Shown here piece after piece: positions 1-8,100 of a stretch of DNA of 10,000 nucleotides. This DNA is from Monoraphidium neglectum. Taxonomy: Eukaryota; Chlorophyta; Chlorophyceae; Sphaeropleales; Selenastraceae. The notes beneath the pieces were generated by a model. It was not told where the DNA came from and ran no database searches. It saw only the letters and a list, made by a program, of their open reading frames with translations. Position 1 is the stretch's first letter, and each line of letters begins with the position of its first letter. The stretch lies in NCBI RefSeq assembly GCF_000611645.1, contig NW_014012377.1:2760-12759 (forward strand), in the 5' to 3' direction. The position numbers and the translations under genes were made by a program.

Positions 1-156
1 GCGCACAGGAGAGGGGGGGTTGGGGTCAAGGTGAGTGGGGCCAGGTGGAGGGGGGACCCCGAGTGGTGATTGCCATGCGCCAGATGACACGGCGGAGCAG
101 GCATGGATCAGCAACAGTGGGCATTGGCAGGGGGCACCGCGGCAAGGGACCCATAC

Positions 157-990
157 CCGGGGGGAAGTGGATGTTGATGAAGAACACGCCGCCTGCGAAG
201 CCGTTCGATTAAGCGGAGCGCCGCAGGACATTGGAGGTCAGGCGGCGCTGTGCAACGCGAAAGCACGCATGGCCAAGGCAAGTGCCGCCCGCTCGCTGTG
301 CCTGCGTCCAATGACAATTGCTTCGCAACCCTGTCACACCATGCGGCCCAAGCCATGCGCATCATCAAGCTTCTGCTGCATGTATGTCAACGCCCTGCCG
401 CGTAGCAACCCAGCGCAGCGTGGCAGTTGCCGCGATCCCGCCGCTGCGCGCAACCGCACGCCGCCGCCCACACCCAGCACAGCCGCGCGCGCGCCTGCGT
501 AGGGCGAGTCCGCTGGCCCCATGATGGTCGCCTGCCTGCGGAAGAGGCGATCGAGTGACACCATAGTTAGCAAGACGTCCGTGCTGGGGCAGGTGTGCAC
601 GAGTGCCTACACTGCCGCGGTCATGCTGCTCGTCTCCCAAGCCATGCGGGCGTCCTGGACCGCAGCTAAAGCCATCTGTAAGCCACATATCCTCACCAGT
701 GGAACAAGTCGTCCTGCACGGGACCAGCGCTGCGAAGGGGCGAAGAAAGGAGCTCGGCCACAGGGGAACACTCCAGAGGCGCGCCCAGGGCAGCAGCAGG
801 CCTCGTACCATGCAGGAAATGAACCCTATGATGTCCCCCTCACCTGCAGTTGGCGGGCGGGTCCCGCTTGAGGTCTTCCAGCTCTGCGGGGGAGAACACC
901 AAGAGGGGCTGTGATCACCGCCGCTCGATCGCCCCCGGACGCGACCGACAGCATGGGACAAGCACCTTTCATGATGCGCTTGCTAGCCAT
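157..990 (-). CDS. E2 ubiquitin-conjugating enzyme, UBC4/5 (plant UBC8) class, 5' part of a spliced gene running off the left edge
   Basis: This is a class I E2, which takes ubiquitin from E1 and passes it to substrates with RING-type E3s in cytosol and nucleus. Five exons are visible on the minus strand: 966-990, 844-883, 697-729, 495-535 and 157-192. Joined in phase they give 58 residues plus the first base of codon 59. The protein starts MASKRIMK, then has KELEDLKRDPPANCSAGPV, a DDLFHWQATIMGP core, SPYAGGVFF and NIHFPP. This matches family spacing without gaps; the family continues with DYPFKPP. The catalytic Cys (near residue 85) and the C-terminal half lie beyond base 1. The start ATG at 988-990 has A at -3 and G at +4. 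Introns are 82, 114, 161 and 302 nt, and the fifth exceeds 156 nt. Intron 3 contains a CTAAC branch-like motif. The donor of intron 4 is GC rather than GT. Family identity is near certain; the exact paralogue is not determined. Confidence 0.94.
193..494 (-). other. Intron 4 of the E2 gene, apparent GC-AG intron with an alternative GT donor
   Basis: Read on the minus strand, the upstream exon ends TACGCAG at 495 and the intron begins GCGCGCGCGC. The acceptor is TTCGCAG at 193-199, followed by GCGGCGTGTTC. Splicing here gives SPYAGGVFF, the expected E2 spacing. A GT donor at 472-473 is in the same phase and would add seven residues (GARAAVL). The choice rests on conservation of the E2 fold, not on transcript data. 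Confidence 0.7.
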
Positions 991-1452
991 GCTTGCTGCC
1001 TGTGCGCCTGCTCTCTGCTGTGAGTCCTCTGTGCTGTGGAACGGGACCTTGTTCGGCTGGCAAGCTAGGCGTTCGCGTTCGTAAATCACTCCGTAATAAT
1101 CGTTTTGGCAATCGAATATACAGCTGTCAGTGGCTGGGCTTGGGGTATGGTAACAGGCGGGGAACAGACGATGCGCCGGCTCTTTCCCTGCCGCTGCGCA
1201 AATGCTGCATTTGAATGCGACACATTGCGCGGCAACCTACCAAGGTGTGCAGGACGATGGCAACCCCCGCAGGTGTAACTCACACATGCACTGCATCTTG
1301 CCGTTCATCCTGGCGCATCACATTATCATCAAGTATGATAAGCTGTTTGCTCACCCCGCGGTCAACGGCTGCTGCCCGCACGCCTCATGCAGCTCGCCTT
1401 CGCATGACCATACCATGAATATTGTTGAATGTTGTACAGACATTAGAGCCAC
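991..1452. other. Intergenic region: E2 5' UTR and promoter
   Basis: This stretch lies between the E2 start codon and the TGTAA signal assigned to the middle gene. Apart from the TATA-like element I see no coding exon with a convincing acceptor, donor and conserved motif on either strand. The open frames here have no recognisable content. Confidence 0.45.
1115..1120 (-). promoter_or_regulatory. TATA-like element upstream of the E2 gene
   Basis: The minus strand reads CTGTATATTCG about 125 nt before the E2 start codon. It lies in a locally AT-richer stretch (about 1085-1130) that contrasts with the GC-rich surroundings. Position and composition suit a core promoter, but a TATATT hexamer alone is weak evidence. 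Confidence 0.25.
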
Positions 1453-1457
1453 TTACA
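1453..1457 (-). terminator. TGTAA-type polyadenylation signal downstream of the unidentified middle gene
   Basis: The minus strand reads GTGTGTAAGTGG. TGTAA is the characteristic polyadenylation signal of chlorophyte algae. This is the first one on the minus strand after the proposed stop codon at 1674-1676, about 217 nt downstream, which is a normal 3' UTR length. A pentamer occurs often by chance, so this only supports the model. Confidence 0.35.
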
Positions 1458-1673
1458 CACAACTGAGAGCATGCATGCAGCATCATGCCAACGTCCCGCG
1501 ACGCAACCGCAGCCCGAAACACTGCTGCAACATTGGATTCGCACCGGCCGGGCTGCACAAGCATAGCGGCATGCACGGGGGCACACGCCTTGCTGCTGTC
1601 ACAGCTGCAACAGGGGCTGCTCCTTCAAGCTGTGATGCCCCCACATATGGCTCTGCGCAGGTGCCTGGCCTGT

Positions 1674-3499
1674 TCACTGCTTCCTAGCATGAGACATGAT
1701 GGAGGCCTGCAGGGCGCCAGGCACAAGGCAGTCCCATCAAACGCACGTGTGGGGTGGGGGCGCCTGAAGCGGACACGCTGTCGGCGGGTTGTGTCAAACA
1801 CACATGGGCTGTACACACAGGGTTCTGGCAAGACAGCCAGAGCAGCAGCCATTGGGGCGTGTGTATATTATTGCGTTCCACAGGCAACCTGAGCCAGAGT
1901 TGTGGCAGCACCATGGTGGTGCTGGCACGCCAACCATCGAAAGGACATGCACCGATACTGAGCAAACGGCCACAAGTCTGGATGTCAATTTTCGGTCAAC
2001 CTCTCCACATCGCTGGTGTCGTGCCCCCTCACCTTGGAGTTTATAGCCTCAGCACCATGGCCCTGGCACACGTGGTGCGTGCGGGCAGCGAGGGAGGGTC
2101 GACTCGACGCAACGCGGTGCCGACGGCAGTCAACTCCCGAGATTCAATGGCGCACCCCCTTGCTCCAGGCGGTCCCATGACTGTCAAGACCACTGTAATG
2201 ACAGCCCCGGTGCATGGCTGCTCCATGCACTGCCCACCTGGTCGGCAGCCACTACGTGATCGCGGTCGTACCGCTGCCCCTGCCAGAGCACCAGTGGGGC
2301 GAGGCACGCAAACGGCAGGAGGGCGGTGGTGAGCAGCGTGTGAGGGGTGCGGTAGCGGTTCGGGGGGTGGGGCTGTCTCGGCTCACACCAACAGGTGGGG
2401 GTGGTGTTGATGGTGACATGTCACGAAGAGTGCCGGGTTGTGCCTGATGGTCCTTGTGACAGGAAGCTTCCGCATGCAGCGGGCCGCCGGCCCCGGCAGC
2501 TGCAGCCCAGCAACAGCAAGCAACGGCCGCATGCGTGCCACGCAGTCGGCCAGCCTCGACGTCCAGGACGCACTGCATGCACCGCCCGCGCACCTTGAAG
2601 CCGTGGCCGGCGGTGTGCTCCATGTCCAGCTGCGAGGAGGCAGCGACACCAACAAGGTTGGAGACGGGCAGGGTGCGGGCTGCTCAAGCAGTGGGTGCGC
2701 TATACAAGCGTGACAAGTGCAGCGCCGGCCAGCCTGAAGGAACCCCGCCTACCCAACTACAGTACTGGGAGCGAGACTCGTGTGCAACCAGTAAGGCCCA
2801 TGTGAGCAACATAGCATCAAAACGATCTCCAGCACAACCACTCCACAAGTTCACCTCCTTGCGCTCCTCCCTGCGCTCCTCGCGGCCCGCGACAGCGCGC
2901 TCGCCCCCGGCGCTGCCATGCGCGTCCGCCATCAACGAGGGCCGCTGCGGCTCCTCATGCTCCAGCGCGTTGCGGATGACGCGAGGGGTGCTGCCTGCCG
3001 GCGTTTCGCAAGGTTGGGGCGGCAGGCGTGGTCATCGCTGTGTGCTCATGATAAGCGGTGAGGTGTCCTCGCCGGGCTGGTGCAGCGCTTGCATGGGTGC
3101 AGGGCGGATCCAGATATCGCACGAGGGCCCCAGGTGCAATCGGGTTGCAGATGACCACAGCGTGGTGAGCGCGGTGCCAGCAGCCCCACGCCCCTCATAA
3201 TGTTGTGACTGTTCGGCACCTCCTCCCGCTCCTCAAAAAGCCCGTCTCGTGCGTGCTTTGCGTGACGTTGTTGACGCACACCAAGCCCAACTCTGGTCAA
3301 AAACATGAGCCAGGGTCTCACCAGAGAAACCCCCCGGGCCTGAGGGTATGACGGCGCTGGCGGGGGCGGTGCTCGCGTCCTCAGATGACTTGATGGCATC
3401 CACCAGCTGCAGGGCGCGCATGGGGCGGAGCAACAGCGGGTCAGCAATGGCAGCAGCAGCAGCGGCGACGGGGGCGGTGGCGGCGGCGGCAGCACCAGC

Positions 3500-3538
<39 letters not shown>

Positions 3539-3932
3539 TGCTGGCAGAAGATCTGATAACATGCAATACAAAATCACTGAACGCGGACAGGGCAATGGCA
3601 ACTCGAGGACAGTGCGTTGATGAGGACCGAGGGTGCGGGGCAGTACCACACACAGAGACACACAAAGCCTGCATGATGGGGGCATGATGTGTGCACCTGC
3701 AAGCCAGCTGGCAGGTCAAAGGTGCGGCAGGGCTCACCTCTGCAGGGGGCTTGAGCTCGGTGTGCTTGACCTGCAGCGTGGTTGGGTCAGGGTGTAGGGC
3801 GCGCTCGCTGGATACGCGAGATGGCATCAAGCGACCGGCGTGGTCGCGGCAATCCAGAACAACAACAATGCAGCGTTGGAACCGCCGTGATTTCTGTTGT
3901 ACACTGCTCTTCTTTGTGAGGCCGTCAATCAT
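1674..3932 (-). CDS. Unidentified multi-exon gene (tentative model), hypothetical protein with one hydrophobic segment
   Basis: I do not recognise this protein. Candidate minus-strand exons with AG acceptors and GT donors are 3738-3932 (or a shorter first part, e.g. 3738-3807), 3322-3406, 2855-2994, 2594-2629, 2238-2372, 2033-2062 and 1674-1706. All junctions are phase-compatible and give about 217 residues ending in HARKQ and TGA. Visible features are LHPDPTTLQVKHTELKPPAE in the first exon; LVDAIKSSEDAS, then a Pro/Ala/Gly-rich stretch; a charged segment with VIRNALEHEEPQRP and REERREERKE; LDMEHTAGHGFK; and a likely membrane helix TLLTTALLPFACLAPLVLW followed by a charged tail (QGQRYDRDHVVAADQ). 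A TATA-like box lies about 195 nt upstream and a TGTAA signal downstream. Exons may be missing or wrong. The frame of exon 2594-2629 stays open past its donor with protein-like content. The ATG at 3932 is only the farthest in-frame Met after a stop. Confidence 0.33.
3501..3536. repeat. (AGC)12 trinucleotide microsatellite
   Basis: Twelve uninterrupted AGC units run from 3501 to 3536. Just to the left are related impure runs, CAGCAGCAGCAG near 3450-3461 and GGCGGCGGCGGC near 3478-3489. In the tentative gene model it sits inside the first intron, on the minus strand as CTG repeats upstream of the acceptor at 3407. If it were exonic it would encode Leu, Cys or Ala runs there. Such repeats are common in GC-rich algal genomes and are usually length-polymorphic. 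Confidence 0.95.
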
Positions 3933-4344
3933 TGCTCGACAGGCAGCATCCCGCCAGGCCGACCAGTTCTGACAGTGCCAACTGTGACATCACCGAGACA
4001 ATGCGTGACCTGTACTTCAGGTGACACACTAGCAGCATGATCGGTCGCCAAAACCTCTCACCATCTTTACGCAGGTGTACAGGAGTGTTGAGGCACTGAG
4101 GCAACCCCCCACGAGATCACCTCGCTCTTATACCGGTACGGAAGAGATTGCAAGGAAAGAAATCAAGGGAATACGGTACACGAGACTTTTTGTGAGCGTG
4201 CATGAAAAACGAGTGCACCCAAGACATGTAGCGTGCTGGACTAAAGTGCCTGCTGATGAGCTGAGGTGCTGATGACACGCACCCGCCGCCCGAAGCACTT
4301 GCAGGCTAGCCAAATTGAGGATGCACACGCGCGGGCTGACTAGG
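3933..4344. other. Intergenic region: presumed promoter and 5' UTR of the middle gene
   Basis: This is less GC-rich than its surroundings, especially 4130-4220. Besides the TATA-like box it contains a possible short 5' UTR intron on the minus strand: a GTGAGAGG donor near 4062 and a GTACAG acceptor near 4009. I see no conserved coding content on either strand. Confidence 0.4.
4127..4132 (-). promoter_or_regulatory. TATA-like box upstream of the unidentified middle gene
   Basis: The minus strand reads CGGTATAAGAGCG, a good TATAA match. It lies about 195 nt before the ATG at 3932 and about 215 nt after the TGTAA assigned to the transporter gene. It therefore sits in the gap where a promoter for the middle gene would be expected. 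No other promoter motif is clear around it. Confidence 0.35.
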
Positions 4345-4349
4345 TTACA
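4345..4349 (-). terminator. TGTAA-type polyadenylation signal for the transporter gene
   Basis: The minus strand reads TTATGTAACC. It is the first TGTAA on that strand downstream of the transporter stop codon (5187-5189); I found none in the 838 bases between. It implies a 3' UTR of roughly 0.85 kb, long but within the range of chlorophyte genes. A variant signal could be used earlier. Confidence 0.4.
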
Positions 4350-5186
4350 TAATGCACACGTGCGCATCAATTACGTTGAATCATAGGACGCCTTATGGTA
4401 GTGATGCGATGATCAGCAAGACCGAGGTGGTTGAAGCCGTGCATGATGTGTGCGGGTGCATCCAAACACACAGCGGTTGGCAAACAACGGCGGCATGTTT
4501 TTTTTCCAGGGCACTGTGGGGCAGCGGGAGACAGATGAGGATGAGGAGCGCTCGCAGATCTCTGTCAGAGGCGGCATGCATGGATGGTCAAAGAAAGGGC
4601 AACCAATTGCCAAGGTGCAGTGCGTCCAAAGAGTATGGCACGGGTTGAATATGCGCTAATCAACGCAAATCTATTCTAGCCGAAAAAATATACATGTCCT
4701 GTGGGGCTGGCGATACAAAATCCTAGGCATAGCAAAATGTGCGTTGACAATCCAAACAAACCCTGCATCAATGAAGTGCAACGCACGGCCCTGAGAAGCG
4801 TCTCGATTGAAGTGCCACAGCTGTGCAATGGGATTGCTGCCCGACTTATTTCTGTGTGGTGATTATAAGCGATATCGGGAGCAGTGCAGGGCCCTCAACA
4901 GCCCAGCGCCCCCACCCAGGATCAATGCCTGAGACTCGGGGCTTTCGCACAGCAGCGAGCCGAGCTGCCTCGTTTCCTTGCCCAGCTAGGGTCGTTGTGG
5001 GGCGTTGTGGGCACGGCGCACGCCCGTGCGTCAACATCGCAGGGTTCCCCGATGCCACACGGCTTCTACCTGCACACTGTTTGCCGGCATGGGACGCTCC
5101 CATTGACTCCCGTGCTGTTGCGCATTTGGCGAGCTGCGCCTGATAGAAGGGGTTCTGCATGTCCAATGCACAGCCTTGGGGGCGCA
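4350..5186 (-). other. Presumed 3' UTR / downstream region of the transporter gene
   Basis: No recognisable gene is present. The part at 4630-4760 is relatively AT-rich, with a GAAAAAATATAC tract, and a run of eight or more T starts near 4498 on the plus strand. The open frames over 4820-5190 on both strands show no family motif, and those reaching past 5190 on the plus strand are antisense shadows of the transporter's last exon. Confidence 0.45.
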
Positions 5187-8100
5187 TCACTCAATGTGGC
5201 CCACAAAGGGCTTTCCCAGGCGCGGCTGGTACAGGCGCAGGCCCACGTCCCCCAGCACCGACACGCCGGCCAGGAACAGCAGCCACAGCGCCGGCGCAAA
5301 GGGGTGTACGTGGCCGGGCAGGCCAGTCTTGATGGCCGCAACCAGCAGGGGCGACAGGCCCCCGATGATGCCTGGGGTCCAAGGAGGGTTAGGGGGGAAG
5401 GGGTGGCTGGAGAGAGGGGGGACATTTCAGGAAGTGTATGCATGGGAAGGGGAGTTGCATTTGGCCGCGTACATCCGCGTGGTCAGGGATGCGTTCACGC
5501 GCGCAACAAGAGATACAGGTGCGATACGTCAGCTGCTCTGAGTCCACCCGCGCTCCCTCGCACCGTAGCCGCAGTTGTAGCCAAAGGAGAATCCCGTTGT
5601 GCGCTGAGTGGGAGCGGGTTGTTGTGGCGGGGGTGAGTTTCGACCCTGGCACGCGCCAGCTGCTCCTCGTGCGACCGCATCAGGCAGCTGGGTGGTTGCC
5701 TTTGGGTGTAGTGCTGCAATTGGGGCACACATGTGCCGAAGCAGGTGGCTGGAACAAGCACCGTTGTTGTGACATTTGCAAAGGTTGTGTGGCAGCATCT
5801 CCCCGTCTGCAGTCTCTATCCGCAGGGTTGACACCCGAGCCCCCACCATCCTGGTGCAGTGCCCAACCCCAGGCTTGAGCCGCCCGCCTCCTGCTCACCG
5901 ACAGGGGCTCGTAGATGCGCGTGCAGGGCAGCAGGCTGTGGACCTGCACCGCCCCAACGAACAGCTGGAACAGCGGCACCAGGCACCACGCCGCGGCCAG
6001 GGACCTGCCCACGCCGTAAAACACGGGGAAGGCCAGGGCGGTGGCGGCGGTGACGAGGGCCATGTTGCTGTAGAGGGCGGGCAGGCCGCGGTCCAGGGCC
6101 AGGCCACCCAGGAAGAGGCCGACGGCGTTGGGGATGAGCGACACAATGAGGATGCCCTGGGATTAGGGTGGTCAGTGGCGGTGAGGGTTAGAAAAGAGCA
6201 AGTTGGGAAGGTGGGTCTTGAGGCATGAGAGCTTTCTGGGCCAAGTTTTGCAGTGCAACATACAAATCCCGGCGATTCGCTGCAATAATGTCAGGTTTGG
6301 CTCCGGCTTTGCTAGGACGGACCATTGTGCCTGTTAAGCGCAGCGCATGCACAGCGGCATAGTGCCCTTCACCTGCGTCATCTTGAGGGGATAGCCGTAG
6401 GTGCGCAAGTCCTTGGCAAGCCAGCTGCACGTCAGGTAGAATGCGGCAGACACCCTGCCAACACATGTGCAGTGCAGTGTGGTTGGTGACCTGGGCAGGT
6501 GTGCAGACGGCTGCACAGGTTTGCTTACGTGCATGATGCAGAATGCATGCAGCTGGGTTGTCGCACATATACCATATTGTTGTGGCTTGGTCAGTGCGGC
6601 ATGATCAAGCATGTAAAAAAATGTTTGTGCTGTGAGGCTCTCCTCTGCACATGTTGAGACCGCTGCTAGGTGGATGCACGTGTGGGAGCTGTTTGGAAAG
6701 CTGGGCGGCAGAGGAGCTCAAATGCAGTGGCTCGAGCCCTGCCTTCGTCATTCCTTGAGTAGGTGGGCCTGGGAGGGAACAGGGCCGCCGCACTGCACCC
6801 CCACCCACCAGCTCATGTGGCAGATGTGCAGCCCGACGCCTGCCAGATTGGTGCGCATGAGGCGCACAATCGGTGTGCGCGCGGCAGCATGGCCGTGCAC
6901 GGCCTCCACTGGGGCATCAGACAGCGAATCTGATTGCACCTGAGGAGGAAGGAGCGAGGGACGGCTGAGAGGCAGGAGGGCACTGTTCGAACACAAGAAT
7001 AATGGGGGTACATTTCTTGGATGAGTAGAGCGCAAGAGGGTTTGTATGTCACGTGGTTGCGGTCCATACACACTGACATGGTGCGATAGACTTTTGTGAA
7101 GATACAGTCGATCAGCCCCAATCTGATGGGAAGCATGCACGTCCTGCAAAATCACAGTCAGCTGTGGTCCGGCCTTGGGCACTCACACCTTCGCCTCCAT
7201 CACACGTGCACTGCAAAGGCGCGCCAGTCTATTGAGGTTGAGTCTGACGCTTTCAGTAACTACTCGCAGACGCGTCACCAATCTCTTTGAGCCGAAGCCT
7301 CCGCCGACCAAGGTTGCAGTCCACCAAACGAGGCGCCAAACCCCACCCCCTCCTCCAAGCCTCACCTCTGAACCGGCCGCCACCTGCACCAGCAGGTCAG
7401 GCGCCGTCGGGGGCCGCACCACCTGGCAAGCCCCGCAGGACTGGGGAGCCTGGCAGGCCCCGCACCGCTGCCCGCCCGCGCCGTCCTCTGCCGCGTCCGC
7501 CGCCACGCCCCCGCCAGACGCGAGCCTCTTCTGCAGGCGTGCGGCCTCCAAAAACGCGTGCGGCTCCGGCATGTTGCGCCGGAGAGCAGCTCCCAGGAGG
7601 GCCGTGGCGGCGGCGCACAGGAAGGGGACGCGCCAGCCCCAGTTCAACATGGCATCTGTGATCGCAGGCAAGAGTGATGAGGGGATGCAGTCGCGGGACG
7701 CGTAGACGAAGGTTGGTTTTCGGTATGTCCCCCAGCTGGCTGCATCTGGGATGTGCGCGACTGCTGCGTAAATGGTGCGCTGGCAACACCTGCAGGCTCC
7801 ACCGCTGCAGTCTGTGGCGCCTGCTGCGACGCCAGGCAAGCCGCTCAACACTCAGGTGCTGAGGTCTGACGATCAGGCAGCCGGACCCGCAGGGCGAGGC
7901 GGCTGCGCCCCACCCCCTCTCGAATCCCAGGCGCACCTTCCGAAAGTGTGTTCTGCAGCATCATGGCCATGAGCGTGGCAATGATCATCCCGATGTTGAC
8001 GCACCACTGCAGGACGGCCGTGAAGCGCCCGCGCTGCCCCTTGTCCGCCAGCTCGCTGATGTAGCACATCGCGCTGCTGTGCTCCCCGCCCAGCGCCAGG

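Noticed and set aside
365..961. 198-residue minus-strand open frame
   Set aside because: It reads through E2 introns 1-4 in mixed frames; the conserved E2 peptides appear only after splicing, so this is a shadow.
2238..2372. Resemblance of QGQRYDRDHVVAADQVGSAW to the GADG-type motif of FAD-dependent monooxygenases
   Set aside because: The hydrophobic helix directly before it and the lack of any other FAD-binding motif do not fit. The likeness is short and could be chance.
2421..2520. Extra minus-strand exon starting LPGPAARCMRKLP in the middle gene
   Set aside because: Its only in-phase donor (near 2390) would leave an intron of about 16 nt before exon 2238-2372, too short to splice.
4252..4275. 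CTGATGA and CTGA boxes suggesting a C/D snoRNA
   Set aside because: The boxes are only a few bases apart, with no room for a guide sequence and no terminal stem visible.
4884..5636. 250-residue plus-strand open frame
   Set aside because: It overlaps the last two exons of the transporter in antisense, has no family motif, and GC-rich DNA readily leaves antisense frames open.
6975..7000. GTTCGAAC palindrome considered as a tRNA T-loop
   Set aside because: There is no acceptor stem, anticodon arm or D-arm in the expected positions, and it lies inside transporter intron 5.
7175..7705. Plus-strand open frames of 124-176 residues rich in Pro, Arg and Ala
   Set aside because: They are antisense to transporter exon 5, which has conserved motifs and matching splice phases.
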